DNA of 64,000 nucleotides from Rummeliibacillus sp. POC4. GTDB lineage: Bacteria; Bacillota; Bacilli; Bacillales_A; Planococcaceae. The position numbers and the translations under genes were made by a program. The notes below the pieces were generated by a model that saw only the letters and a list, made by a program, of their open reading frames with translations, did no database searches and had not been told where the DNA came from. Location: the NCBI RefSeq assembly GCF_003576525.1, contig NZ_QWUA01000002.1, forward strand, positions 29,327 to 93,326, given 5' to 3'. Within the stretch, counting starts at the first letter, position 1, and every line of letters begins with the position of its first letter. Positions 23,677 to 32,690 of this stretch are shown in pieces.

Positions 23677-23958
23677 GTGCACGAACATATTCGCAATCGA
23701 TGTCTAAAACTTGGTTTAATGCTTAAAGAGTCGCAACAGACTGTGAGAGCCTTAGCGCAAAAAACAGGTTACTCCAAGAGTACCATCCATAAGGATCTTA
23801 CAGAAAGATTGTCACAAGTAAACGAGGAGTTAGCAAAAGAGGTAAGTGAAATACTGGCTTACCACAAATCCATCCGTCATATTCGCGGAGGAGAGGCAAC
23901 ACGCCAAAAATGGCTTTCTCGTAATGCAGAAAAAAAGACACCCTCGCATTTAGAATAG
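23677..23958 (+). CDS. spoIIID: Sporulation transcription factor SpoIIID
   Basis: A 93-residue mother-cell DNA-binding protein that switches the SigE regulon toward SigK. A helix-turn-helix (about residues 18-45) includes KTGYSKSTIHKDLTERL, followed by the family signature YHKSIRHIRGGEATRQKWL and a basic tail. The start is GTG after GGAAAGGAAGAG. CGTACATT (about 23651) with GACATAA 14 bp upstream is a possible SigE promoter, of low certainty. Its terminator overlaps the stop codon. Confidence 0.95.
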   Translation: MHEHIRNRCLKLGLMLKESQQTVRALAQKTGYSKSTIHKDLTERLSQVNEELAKEVSEILAYHKSIRHIRGGEATRQKWLSRNAEKKTPSHLE

Positions 23959-23976
23959 TGAGGGTGTCTTTTTTGT
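23935..23976 (+). terminator. Intrinsic terminator of spoIIID, overlapping the coding end
   Basis: A perfect 11-bp stem AAGACACCCTC / GAGGGTGTCTT (23935-23945 and 23960-23970) followed by TTTTT; the stop codon lies in the loop. Confidence 0.92.
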
Positions 23977-24182
23977 CTTTTATTTTAAAAGAAGATTGCT
24001 AACGACAGTACTGAAATATTATATGTATGGGAATAATAAGTAAAAAGGCATATTTTATATATATAAATGCCTATATATTAAGGAAATATTAGATGTAATT
24101 AAATCAATGCTATGTTAAAATATTCTAGATACATATCGAATTTTTTAAGTAAGAATTGATAAGGAATGAAAGGGGAAAAAAC

Positions 24183-25184
24183 ATGTTTTCTAAAGATATT
24201 GGGATCGATTTAGGAACAGCAAATGTATTGATCCATTTAAAAGGTAAAGGAATCGTGTTAAACGAACCATCTGTTGTTGCAATCGATAAAAATACAAATA
24301 AAGTACTAGCTGTTGGAGAAGAAGCACGTAAGATGGTCGGTAGAACACCTGGGAACATAATCGCTATTCGCCCATTAAAAGATGGCGTTATTGCCGATTT
24401 TGACGTAACAGAATCCATGTTAAGATACTTTATCAATAAATTAAATATCTCTGGTATTATGTCAAAACCACGTATATTAATATGTTGCCCAACTAATATC
24501 ACGAGTGTAGAGCAAAAAGCTATTCGTGAAGCAGCTGAAAAGTCAGGCGGACGAAATGTCTTCTTAGAAGAAGAGCCAAAAGTAGCAGCGATTGGCGCAG
24601 GAATGGATATATTCCAACCAAGCGGAAATATGGTAATCGATATTGGTGGTGGTACTACTGACGTAGCGGTATTGTCAATGGGTGATATCGTAACATCTGA
24701 ATCCATCAAAGTCGCTGGTGACTTACTTGATAATGATATTTTGCAATATATTAAAAAAGAGTACAAGCTCTTAATAGGCGAACGTACTGCAGAGAATATC
24801 AAAATTCAAATTGGTACCGTCTATCCTGAAGAACGAGATGAAAGCATGGAAATTCGCGGACGAGATCTCGTTACAGGATTACCACGTATAATCGAAATTC
24901 ATTCGCATGAAATTGAAAAAGCATTACATGAATCTGTTTCACTTATCGTGCAATCTGCAAAAAATGTTCTTGAAAAGACACCACCAGAATTATCAGCGGA
25001 TATTATTGATCGCGGTGTAATGGTTACAGGTGGTGGTGCTTTACTTCATGGCTTAGATCATTTATTAACAGATGAACTAAAAGTACCGGTCTTTATCGCA
25101 GAAAATCCTATGAACTGTGTAGCTGTTGGAACAGGCGTATTGTTAGAAAATATTGATAAAACACCAAAGAGTCGAAAAAAATAA
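24183..25184 (+). CDS. mbl: Rod-shape determining actin homologue Mbl
   Basis: MreB-family ATPase that guides side-wall synthesis. Length 333 equals B. subtilis Mbl, and the N-terminus DIGIDLGTANVLIHLKGKGI and phosphate-binding VIDIGGGTTDVAVLS are characteristic. ATG 24183 follows AAAGGGG; the open frame nine codons longer lacks a binding site. Location after spoIIID is the diagnostic mbl position. Confidence 0.95.
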   Translation: MFSKDIGIDLGTANVLIHLKGKGIVLNEPSVVAIDKNTNKVLAVGEEARKMVGRTPGNIIAIRPLKDGVIADFDVTESMLRYFINKLNISGIMSKPRILICCPTNITSVEQKAIREAAEKSGGRNVFLEEEPKVAAIGAGMDIFQPSGNMVIDIGGGTTDVAVLSMGDIVTSESIKVAGDLLDNDILQYIKKEYKLLIGERTAENIKIQIGTVYPEERDESMEIRGRDLVTGLPRIIEIHSHEIEKALHESVSLIVQSAKNVLEKTPPELSADIIDRGVMVTGGGALLHGLDHLLTDELKVPVFIAENPMNCVAVGTGVLLENIDKTPKSRKK

Positions 25185-25234
25185 CCGAAATAAAATAAGA
25201 ATATAAATCTTATTTTATTGAAAGGATGAAAGCG

Positions 25235-26074
25235 ATGTTTCGTGGATTTTATACAGTTGCTTCAGGAATGATTGCACAACAGCGTCGTACTGAACTTTTA
25301 TCAAACAATATCGCAAATGCAAACACACCTGGTTATAAAGCAGATCAATCTACCATCCGCTCATTTCCCAATATGTTATTATCGCGTATTACAAAAAGTG
25401 GAACTGCTAATGTAGAAAACGGCTTTGAAGGTAGTTCATCTAAACAAATTGGTGCACTTGGAACAGGTGTTTATATGCAAGAAACATTACCAGATTATTC
25501 ACAAGGACAAATTACTGAAACAGAGATTCCAACAGATGTAGCACTAGTAAATGGTAACTTACCAGTGAACGGTGAAACAGGAAAGCCTGGCGCTGTTTTT
25601 TACCGTCTTCAAAATCCAACAGGCGGAGAAGCGTACACCCGTAATGGCAACTTCACAATTGATGCTGCAGGTAATTTAGTGAATGCTCAAGGGTATTATG
25701 TACTGTCAGATCAAGGCAAGAAAATTACACTACAAAGTGAAGATTTCCAAATTACAGAAGACGGCTCAATTATGGAAAATGGGCAACAGGTAGCACTCTT
25801 AGGCGTATCTTATTCAGCACAACCAGATACATTGGCAAAGCGTGATACTGGATTATACTACACAAGTGATGGACAACCACTTCCATCCGCTTATAACGTA
25901 AATAATGTTAGCTTTTCTGTAAAACAAGGTTACACAGAACGTTCGAACGTTGATGCAGCTCGTACAATGACCGATATGATGACCGCTTATAGGGCCTTTG
26001 AAGCAAACCAAAAAATACTACAAGCGTACGATAAAAGTATGGATAAAGCTGCAAACGAAATTGGCAAAGTATAA
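25235..26074 (+). CDS. flhO: Flagellar hook-basal body protein FlhO (rod protein)
   Basis: FlgF/FlgG-family rod protein (279 residues). N-terminal FRGFYTVASGMIAQQRRTELLSN-type rod motif with NNIANANTPGYKAD and C-terminal SNVDAARTMTDMMTAYRAFEANQ helix. ATG 25235 follows AAAGGATG; the ATG at 25226 is inside that site. Paired with flhP as in B. subtilis. Confidence 0.93.
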   Translation: MFRGFYTVASGMIAQQRRTELLSNNIANANTPGYKADQSTIRSFPNMLLSRITKSGTANVENGFEGSSSKQIGALGTGVYMQETLPDYSQGQITETEIPTDVALVNGNLPVNGETGKPGAVFYRLQNPTGGEAYTRNGNFTIDAAGNLVNAQGYYVLSDQGKKITLQSEDFQITEDGSIMENGQQVALLGVSYSAQPDTLAKRDTGLYYTSDGQPLPSAYNVNNVSFSVKQGYTERSNVDAARTMTDMMTAYRAFEANQKILQAYDKSMDKAANEIGKV

Positions 26075-26146
26075 TATCTACTCTGCTAAAACAGCAAGCT
26101 AGTACCGTAGATTTAGTATTTTGGGTTACTTAGGAGGTTTACGTAA

Positions 26147-26986
26147 ATGATACGTACAATGATTTCGGCTTCAAATACAATGTCACAACTACAACAACAG
26201 TTGGATACAATCGGTAACAATATGGCAAATAGCAATACACATGGCTTCAAAGCAAAGGAAGCTAAATTTGGCGAATTGCTATACCAAGAATTTAAAAACG
26301 ATGAAGAAGACAAAACAAAGCGACAATCACCAGTCGGTATTCGTATAGGTGTGGGAGCTCGTTTAGCTCAGGCACAATTGAATACAAAACAAGGTGGCCT
26401 TCAACAAACAAATCGTGCACTCGACTTTGCATTTACAAAAGAAAACCAATATTTTAATGTGTTGATGCCAGATGGTAAAAATGGCACAAAAACAGCTTAT
26501 ACAAGACAAGGCGACTTTTATCTTTCGCCTATAAAAAACGGTAATGTAATGCTAGTCAATACAGATGGCTATCCAGTAACAGATGCCAATGGTAATGCCA
26601 TCGTGTTGAAAGATGGGGCAAAAGACTTTGCTGTTTCGGAGGACGGAACGCTAAATGTTCAGTATAATAATAATACAAGCGTCAAAATTGAAATGGGTAT
26701 CACACAGATTAAAAAGCCTCAATTGATGGAACATATATCTGATACATATATTGGATTGCCTAATAATTTTAATCAATTGGGTGTTACAAGAGCTGATGTT
26801 TTGCAAAACTTACAAGGTGCAAATCGTACACAAATAGGTATGCAAAATGGTAGCCTTGAAATGTCTAACGTAGATATTTCAAAAGAAATGACAGAACTTA
26901 TTAATACTCAACGCTCTTATCAATTCAACGCTCGAACGATAACGATGGCCGATCAAATGATGGGACTAGTTAACGGAATAAGATAA
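26147..26986 (+). CDS. flhP: Flagellar hook-basal body protein FlhP (rod protein)
   Basis: Second rod protein (279 residues), related to FlhO: N-terminal LDTIGNNMANSNTHGFKAKE and C-terminal MSNVDISKEMTELINTQRSY. Strong TAGGAGG site. Forms an operon with flhO (72-bp gap). Confidence 0.93.
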   Translation: MIRTMISASNTMSQLQQQLDTIGNNMANSNTHGFKAKEAKFGELLYQEFKNDEEDKTKRQSPVGIRIGVGARLAQAQLNTKQGGLQQTNRALDFAFTKENQYFNVLMPDGKNGTKTAYTRQGDFYLSPIKNGNVMLVNTDGYPVTDANGNAIVLKDGAKDFAVSEDGTLNVQYNNNTSVKIEMGITQIKKPQLMEHISDTYIGLPNNFNQLGVTRADVLQNLQGANRTQIGMQNGSLEMSNVDISKEMTELINTQRSYQFNARTITMADQMMGLVNGIR

Positions 26987-27013
26987 GTAATTGTTTATAG
27001 AGGAGATTATGTA

Positions 27014-27310
27014 ATGACAAATAATTCAACTGAACAGAGAACTGAAAAACCAACACCGCAACCGCGTACTCGCAGAGAAGCAAAGCAAAATAAAGAACTT
27101 GCTGATGAACGTATAGGTGGAAAATGGATCTCATCAAGCCTTTTTTCAATCAGTCTCCGAATCATCATTGTAGTTGTATTACTTGTCATTGCAGCATTTG
27201 CTGGTTCGGCGATTGGTTATGGTGTCATTGGTGATGGGAATCCGCTAAGCGTACTAAACCCAGCAACATGGCAACATATGCTTGATATTATGAATGGCAA
27301 ACAATCCTAA
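27014..27310 (+). CDS. EpuA-family small membrane protein (often labelled RNA polymerase beta-associated)
   Basis: A 98-residue protein: charged N-terminus ([16 protein letters not shown]), one membrane helix (about residues 48-72) and a short [21 protein letters not shown] tail typical of the EpuA/PF11772 family. Databases often call such proteins DNA-directed RNA polymerase subunit beta because of name transfer; it has no polymerase domain. Sits between flhP and fabZ, 20 bp from the latter. Confidence 0.8.
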   Translation: MTNNSTEQRTEKPTPQPRTRREAKQNKELADERIGGKWISSSLFSISLRIIIVVVLLVIAAFAGSAIGYGVIGDGNPLSVLNPATWQHMLDIMNGKQS

Positions 27311-27330
27311 TAAGCAATAGGGGGAAGAAA

Positions 27331-27774
27331 ATGCTAACTGTAGATCAAATTCAAAAAATACTTCCGCATCGTTATCCTTTTCTTTTAGTGGACCGTATTA
27401 TTGAAATCGAAGAGGGGAAACGAGCTGTAGGTATTAAAAACGTTTCTATAAACGAACCATTTTTCACTGGCCATTTCCCTGGATATCCAGTAATGCCAGG
27501 TGTACTAATTATTGAGGCAATGGCGCAAGTTGGTGGGGTAGCACTACTAAAATCGGAAAAATTCCAAGGCCATTTAGCGTTTCTAACAGGTGTTGATAAC
27601 GCACGCTTTAAACGCCAAGTAACACCAGGAGATCAACTTCATATTGAAGTTGAGTTTACAAAACTTCGCGGTGTTATGGGAAAAGGTCATGGTAAAGTAA
27701 CAGTAGATGGTGAGCTTGTGAGCGAAGCAGATATTCTTTTTGCAATTGGACCAGCTCAACAAAACGAAGACTAA
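27331..27774 (+). CDS. fabZ: (3R)-hydroxyacyl-ACP dehydratase
   Basis: Dehydrates beta-hydroxyacyl-ACP in fatty acid elongation. Hot-dog fold (147 residues) with [13 protein letters not shown], catalytic His in [13 protein letters not shown] and Glu in [10 protein letters not shown]. Strong AGGGGGAAG site. Confidence 0.97.
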   Translation: MLTVDQIQKILPHRYPFLLVDRIIEIEEGKRAVGIKNVSINEPFFTGHFPGYPVMPGVLIIEAMAQVGGVALLKSEKFQGHLAFLTGVDNARFKRQVTPGDQLHIEVEFTKLRGVMGKGHGKVTVDGELVSEADILFAIGPAQQNED

Positions 27775-27782
27775 TAAATGAT

Positions 27783-27819
27783 ACCGTTTCGAACATACTA
27801 AGTTTGAAGCGGTTTTTTA
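27783..27819 (+). terminator. Intrinsic terminator of fabZ
   Basis: Stem ACCGTTTCGAAC / GTTTGAAGCGGT (27783-27794 and 27802-27813) with two G-U pairs, then TTTTTT. Confidence 0.85.
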
Positions 27820-27983
27820 TTTGGCAAGATTAAATGTTGAAATTTGTTCTTATAATGATGCCCATAATAACTAAAATCATTTATCAATTTTCAGGATAGT
27901 TTCATTTTTTTCGCGCATCCTATTTTTTGAATCGCACACAGCGTGTAGTGATTTAAAAAATATGATGGAAGGAGGAAATAAAA

Positions 27984-28295
27984 ATGTGGAAGCAGTCAGC
28001 TGCGATCTTACTTTTTTCCGGACTTTTATTGGTAGGATGTAACAATAAAGCCGTCGAGGATACTCGTACAGAAACACCTATGGAAGATACAAATAGAGGT
28101 GTTAACGAAGGTGTTACTGATGATGGCATCACTAATGATGGTGTAAATGATAGTGTGAATCATCCTGTTGAACGAGGTATCAACGAAGGTGTCAATGACA
28201 TTGAAAATGGCGTCAATGATGTAACAGATGACGTTAAACGTGGTGTCAATGATGTTACTGATAATAACGGCGTAATGGATAATAACAAAAGATAA
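27984..28295 (+). CDS. Putative lipoprotein with degenerate GVND repeats
   Basis: A 103-residue protein with a lipoprotein signal ending in lipobox LLVGC (Cys about residue 19). The mature part is Asp/Asn/Val/Gly-rich and repetitive: GVNEGV, GITNDGVND, GINEGVNDI, GVNDVTDDV, GVNDVTDNN. It has no aromatic residues after the signal, so it is probably extended, surface-exposed and acidic. Strong GGAGGA ribosome binding site. I do not recognise a function. It is alone between two terminators. Confidence 0.75.
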   Translation: MWKQSAAILLFSGLLLVGCNNKAVEDTRTETPMEDTNRGVNEGVTDDGITNDGVNDSVNHPVERGINEGVNDIENGVNDVTDDVKRGVNDVTDNNGVMDNNKR

Positions 28296-28296
28296 A

Positions 28297-28336
28297 AAAA
28301 CTTAGCATATCCAATCTAGGATATGCTAAGTTTTTA
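28297..28336. terminator. Bidirectional terminator between lipoprotein gene and ywpF
   Basis: A perfect 16-bp stem (28297-28312 and 28319-28334; core CTTAGCATATCC / GGATATGCTAAG) with A-run and T-run on the two sides. It serves both converging genes and touches the ywpF stop codon. Confidence 0.93.
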
Positions 28337-28780
28337 TTTTTTGGTTTGAGTCGAACTCTTTAATCGCGGTCTCGTTCGCATATCGGATTTGAATTTTTCA
28401 AGAAGCTCATTTCCCTTTAATCCTTGTTCAACAAGTTCTAAAAGTAATTGTTCGGCGTATTGACGTCGACCTGAATTTAAAGTTCCCTTTAATAATACCG
28501 AAACATGCTTATGATCTGGCATTTCGATGATGTCTTGAACAACTACTCGAAAAGTTGCAGGCTCATTATCTGGATAAGAAATTACAGCACGTACATTTAA
28601 AATAGTATCTGTCCCTTTATAAGGGGCAAAGTCAGTGGCATATTGTCGATCTATATACATCTCTAAAATCCAAGATTTATGACTACTCTCTTGATTAATA
28701 ATGATTCCATCGGTTAGTGGGTAGGATTGTAATTTTTCATCTTTCAATAGTTCCAACGACAACATTTTAAATGTCTTCAC
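28334..28780 (-). CDS. ywpF: YwpF-family protein
   Basis: A 148-residue soluble protein of the YwpF family (PF14183); function unknown. Begins MKTFKMLSLELL and has a beta-rich body (ILNVRAVISYPDNEPATFRVVVQDII) and a basic helical tail. Located between fabZ and ssbB as in B. subtilis, though read from the opposite strand relative to its neighbours. Confidence 0.85.
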   Translation of the reverse strand: MKTFKMLSLELLKDEKLQSYPLTDGIIINQESSHKSWILEMYIDRQYATDFAPYKGTDTILNVRAVISYPDNEPATFRVVVQDIIEMPDHKHVSVLLKGTLNSGRRQYAEQLLLELVEQGLKGNELLEKFKSDMRTRPRLKSSTQTKK

Positions 28781-28843
28781 TGAATGAACTCACCTAGCTT
28801 TCGACCAATTTTTTTAATAATTATAACATATAAAAAATTAGCT

Positions 28844-28963
28844 AAAATAGTATTTTGCATAGTTTTTGTAAATTAAGAAACCTAATAATGGCGCAATTTA
28901 CAACAAAATGTGTGCTTTTAAAACGCAATTTTGTACATAAAAAGAAGTACAAAATCATTATTT
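28844..28963 (+). promoter_or_regulatory. ComK box of ssbB
   Basis: ComK binds paired AAAA-N5-TTTT boxes separated by 8, 18 or 31 bp. AAAACGCAATTTT (28920-28932) is perfect, and AAAATCATTATTT (28951-28963) has one mismatch; the gap between them is exactly 18 bp. A further perfect box, AAAATAGTATTTT, lies at 28844-28856. They precede ssbB by 70 to 190 bp. Confidence 0.75.
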
Positions 28964-29030
28964 CGCCATTTTGCGCAAAATACGCAATGTCATTATGATA
29001 TGGATAAGTTAGAAGAAAGGAGGTGACAGC

Positions 29031-29483
29031 TTGAACCAAGTTGCCCTTGTTGGACGGATTACAAAAGATCCGGAATTACGACAATTATCAGAAGGGAGGG
29101 TGCAAACCAGTTTTATCATAGCAGTCAATCGAAATTACAAAAATGCTCATGGAGAGATTGATGCAGATTTCGTCCCATGCTCTGTTTGGGGTAAACTAGC
29201 TACAAATGTAGTGAAGTATTGCGGTAAAGGCTCACTAATTGGGGTTGGAGGCCGACTGCAAACAAGGTCCTACGAGCGTGATGATGGAAAAAGAGTCTTT
29301 GTCGTTGAAGTAGTTGCTGAAGAGATACGCTTTTTAGCATTAAAAGAACGTGAGGATAAAGGTGTTCAAAAAACATCAGAACAAAAAGAACAGACAACTT
29401 TGCAAACAACATCTGGGCAATCTCAAGAAATTCCAGAAGGTTTTGTATTACCAAAAGAAGAAGCAAGTTTACCAATAGGATAA
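29031..29483 (+). CDS. ssbB: Competence single-stranded DNA-binding protein SsbB
   Basis: OB-fold SSB (about residues 1-105: NQVALVGRITKDPELR, AVNRNYKN, FVPCSVWGKLA) that protects incoming single-stranded DNA during transformation. The C-terminal tail is Gln/Glu-rich and ends PIG; it lacks the acidic DDIPF-type tip of replicative SSB. The start is TTG after a near-perfect AAGGAGGTGA. A ComK box upstream supports a competence role. Confidence 0.9.
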   Translation: MNQVALVGRITKDPELRQLSEGRVQTSFIIAVNRNYKNAHGEIDADFVPCSVWGKLATNVVKYCGKGSLIGVGGRLQTRSYERDDGKRVFVVEVVAEEIRFLALKEREDKGVQKTSEQKEQTTLQTTSGQSQEIPEGFVLPKEEASLPIG

Positions 29484-29498
29484 AGTAATCATATCCTA

Positions 29499-29606
29499 TC
29501 AAATTCTAATGTTTGTCAGAAACATAGTTAGTACAGCAAATCCTACTGGAAAGACCGCGCCAATAGGTTTGATGAATTGATCCAAATAAATTAACCAATC
29601 GATCAT
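29499..29606 (-). CDS. Possible 35-residue hydrophobic small protein
   Basis: An ATG-started frame in a gene-poor stretch encodes a peptide beginning MIDWLIYLDQF and containing PIGAVFPVGFAVLTMF, which could be one membrane helix. There is no clear ribosome binding site (only AGG directly before the ATG). It lies tail-to-tail with ssbB. It could be a small membrane protein or chance. Confidence 0.25.
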   Translation of the reverse strand: MIDWLIYLDQFIKPIGAVFPVGFAVLTMFLTNIRI

Positions 29607-29646
29607 CCTATGGAACAATTCAAAAATTGCTGTATAAATAACAAAA

Positions 29647-29811
29647 TTCGTTATGTACAGCATACATAACGAAAATATGTAGTTGTAATATAAGAGAATA
29701 GTATATTTGGGGATATACTATTCAAGATGAAAAGGCGTTTTAAAACTTTGTCTATGGGGTAACAAGCGGATGAAGTCATCATAGCATGACTTTATCTGTA
29801 CATAATCGCTT
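29647..29811. other. Three consecutive hairpins in the ssbB-ywqA gap
   Basis: TTCGTTATGTA / TACATAACGAA (29647-29657, 29663-29673; 11 bp, 5-base loop); GAATAGTATAT / ATATACTATTC (29696-29706, 29713-29723; 11 bp, TTGGGG loop); AAGTCAT / ATGACTT (29773-29779, 29786-29792) enclosed by AAGCG / CGCTT (29764, 29807). None has a T-run. The 29484-29869 stretch has no other supported gene, so a structured RNA is possible. Confidence 0.55.
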
Positions 29812-29869
29812 AATCAATGATGATAGAAGAGTGTTTTAAATGTGGCTATAAACAATCTCTTTAAACAAA

Positions 29870-29911
29870 AAAGTAGTTGAATAAGGAATATGATTCCCAT
29901 TCAACTACTTT
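29870..29911 (-). terminator. Intrinsic terminator of ywqB-ywqA
   Basis: A perfect 13-bp stem AAAGTAGTTGAAT / ATTCAACTACTTT (29870-29882 and 29899-29911). Read on the minus strand it is followed by a run of T, and lies 4 bp after the ywqA stop. Confidence 0.92.
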
Positions 29912-29915
29912 CCTT

Positions 29916-32690
29916 CTAAAAGTTAAAAGATAACAAATCCATAATTTCTTCGTCTTTTAATTCTGTGATCCATTGACTGGATTGAATTAGTTCTTCTGAT
30001 AGTGCTTGTTTTTCAGACAGCAAAGTATCAATTTTCTCTTCGATAGTTCCTGTCGTAATAAATTTATGAACATGGACAAATTGCGTTTGCCCAATACGGT
30101 ATGCACGGTCAGTTGCCTGGTTTTCAACAGCTGGATTCCACCAACGATCGGCATGAAGGACATGGTTTGCCGCAGTTAAGTTCAGACCAGTACCTCCAGC
30201 TTTTAATGATAGGATGAATATAGGGAATTCTCCTTTTTGGAATGATTCCACGAAATAATCACGCTGCTGTTTCGGCATACTACCTGTCAAAAATGGTACA
30301 TCAATATCATATAGCTCAGATAAACAATGTTGTAGTAGATGACCCATTCCAATATATTGTGTGAAGATTAAACACTGTTCTTGATTGTTGGCGATATCAG
30401 ATGCAAGTGAGACAATTCGCTCTAGTTTCTCTGAACGGCTAAGCATCTCTTTAGCCCCTTCGAATGGTTCTTTTAAATAGAGGGCAGGGTGATTACAAAG
30501 CTGTTTTAACTTACTAAGCATTTTCAAGATAAGACCTTTTCGTTCAAACCCAGATAATGTCTGCAACTTTTGCATCGTTTCTTGTATAAAACTTTCATAA
30601 AGAACAGCCTGTTCCTCAGTTAGTGGACAATACTCTCTTTGCTCAAGTTTGTCAGGTAAATTCAACATAAGAGCAGGATCTCGTTTTGTACGACGCAATA
30701 AGAACGGTTGAATTTTCTTTCGTAATCGTTCTTTATGGCTTTCTGATTCATCGCGTTCAATTGGAGCAATATATTCTTCTTGGAAGCGAGAAAAACTACC
30801 TAAATAACCTCTATAGATAAAGTCGAAAATAGCCCAAAGCTCTGATAATCGGTTCTCAACAGGTGTTCCTGTTAAAGCTATATTATGTCGGCCATGAAGC
30901 CTTCTGATAGCCTTAGATTGTTTCGTATGCATATTTTTAATATTTTGGGCCTCATCAAGAGTAATATTCGTCCAATCATGATTTTCAAGCATATCGACAT
31001 CTTGTGTAATCGTCCCGTACGTAGACAAGACAACTTGAGGTCGTTCTTTATCTATAAATTTATCAAAAGCGACATCCTTTAAACGGTTTGAACCATAATG
31101 TAAATATACCTTTAAAGAAGGAGCAAAACGCTCTAATTCCTTTTGCCAGTTTCCAAGTACAGATGTAGGGCAAATGATAAGTGTAGGCGGAGCATCATTT
31201 TCATGATCATATACATGAAGTAAGTAAGATATCAGCTGAACGGTTTTGCCAAGCCCCATATCATCAGCTAAGCAAGCTCCAAAGTTTTGATCACGCATAA
31301 AGACTAACCATTCAAATCCTTCTTGTTGATAAGGACGCAAAGAAGCTTGTAAATGATCAGAAACTTTAATAGCAGGCATACCCTTCTTATCAACCAACGT
31401 TTGTACATAGTCACGAAGAGATTGTTGCATTTCAAATTGGAAGAAAGGATCATCTCGGTCATCATCTTCCTCTTCTTCATCTGGAATAGTAAGCTCCTCT
31501 GGTAACTCTTGGAATAATAAATCTTTAACTGTCCAATTTTCATTTTCTGCTCGATCCATCAATTTTTGAATTTCTTGCATCCAAGCAGCGTCGACTTTTA
31601 CCCATTCAGTACCAGCTCGTATAAACTCACGATTATCATTCACCATTTGTTGGAACTGTTCAACTGAAATCTCTTGACCATTTAACGAAAGCTTCCAATC
31701 AAACGTTAAAATCTCTTGTAAACCAGCAGCAGACTTATAATTAGAGGCAGTATTTGCACTGGCACGAACTTTAATACGAGAATCTTTGAGATCCTTGAGC
31801 CATCCGGGAAGTACAATCTCAAAGCCTAGAGCTTGTAGACGAGCAAAATCTATGCGCAAAAATTCTCGTACTTCAGGATCTTTCAAGTTTACAGAAAGAA
31901 AATATTCTGCACTGACGTCTTTCATATAATCATGACTACGCAATAACCCAATTACTTGTTGTTGAAGTTGCTTAATCCCTTCTGCTTGTTGGACCCATTT
32001 TTCGGGTAATGCATTTTCAATTGGGAGTCTTCTTTTTCGCATAGGTGGAGCCCAATAGTTAGCACTTTTTTTATTTCGAATAACGGTCTCAAGGAACCAC
32101 TCTTCTTGATTTTCTCCGGGTTCCCGTAAACGTAAGCCAACAAACACTGCATCATCAACTTTTTTCGGCTTAATCGGCCAACCGCCATTGCGGAAGAAAG
32201 GAAGGAGAGAAGGTAAATCATGTATAGTTAATCCTGCTCCTAATAGCTTTTGAATAATCGCCATTTGCAGTAGTTCTTTCACCTGATCATCGATTGATAA
32301 ATCGATTGTAAAATCATCTTCTCCAACAGAGATATTTTTCCACAGATCTTTGCTATACCAATATTTAGAAGCATTAGCAGAAGCGTTTAACCAATTATTT
32401 GAGTTTTCATCAATGCCAACGTACGAAATGAATGGATGTTTATTTTCATCTGAAAACAATTCCACCATTTCAAGTGGTGAAAGGCTAATAGTATACGATG
32501 TATGATTTGCTGTAAGACCATAAAAAGCAGGTTCGTATTGAAAGAAAAGAAAGGATAGCCATTCAGTTGCAAGTAATGGCGAACCATTCTGATCGTGTGC
32601 TTGCAAAGAAAAGGATTGTCCGGATTCAGTTTCTACACTAAGAGAGATTGTTTTTAAAAAAGTATCCGGTACTGTTGCATTCATAGTCAT
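29916..32690 (-). CDS. ywqA: SNF2-family DEAD-like helicase YwqA
   Basis: A 924-residue Swi2/Snf2 ATPase. The N-terminal part (about 1-440) is the bacterial SNF2-associated region; an acidic stretch (EEEEDDDRDD) lies near 405. The ATPase core starts near 450: LRPYQQEGFEWL, Walker A DDMGLGKT (479-483), DEAQ box (579-582), TGTPVENRLSELW, then lobe 2 with GGTGLNLTAANHV and DRAYRIGQ. It probably remodels protein-DNA complexes. It overlaps the SWIM gene upstream by 4 bp (ATGA), as in B. subtilis ywqB-ywqA, so the two act together. Confidence 0.93.
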   Translation of the reverse strand: MTMNATVPDTFLKTISLSVETESGQSFSLQAHDQNGSPLLATEWLSFLFFQYEPAFYGLTANHTSYTISLSPLEMVELFSDENKHPFISYVGIDENSNNWLNASANASKYWYSKDLWKNISVGEDDFTIDLSIDDQVKELLQMAIIQKLLGAGLTIHDLPSLLPFFRNGGWPIKPKKVDDAVFVGLRLREPGENQEEWFLETVIRNKKSANYWAPPMRKRRLPIENALPEKWVQQAEGIKQLQQQVIGLLRSHDYMKDVSAEYFLSVNLKDPEVREFLRIDFARLQALGFEIVLPGWLKDLKDSRIKVRASANTASNYKSAAGLQEILTFDWKLSLNGQEISVEQFQQMVNDNREFIRAGTEWVKVDAAWMQEIQKLMDRAENENWTVKDLLFQELPEELTIPDEEEEDDDRDDPFFQFEMQQSLRDYVQTLVDKKGMPAIKVSDHLQASLRPYQQEGFEWLVFMRDQNFGACLADDMGLGKTVQLISYLLHVYDHENDAPPTLIICPTSVLGNWQKELERFAPSLKVYLHYGSNRLKDVAFDKFIDKERPQVVLSTYGTITQDVDMLENHDWTNITLDEAQNIKNMHTKQSKAIRRLHGRHNIALTGTPVENRLSELWAIFDFIYRGYLGSFSRFQEEYIAPIERDESESHKERLRKKIQPFLLRRTKRDPALMLNLPDKLEQREYCPLTEEQAVLYESFIQETMQKLQTLSGFERKGLILKMLSKLKQLCNHPALYLKEPFEGAKEMLSRSEKLERIVSLASDIANNQEQCLIFTQYIGMGHLLQHCLSELYDIDVPFLTGSMPKQQRDYFVESFQKGEFPIFILSLKAGGTGLNLTAANHVLHADRWWNPAVENQATDRAYRIGQTQFVHVHKFITTGTIEEKIDTLLSEKQALSEELIQSSQWITELKDEEIMDLLSFNF

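Noticed and set aside
24125..24802. 225-codon minus-strand frame opposite mbl
   Set aside because: A shadow of mbl on the other strand; mbl is unmistakable.
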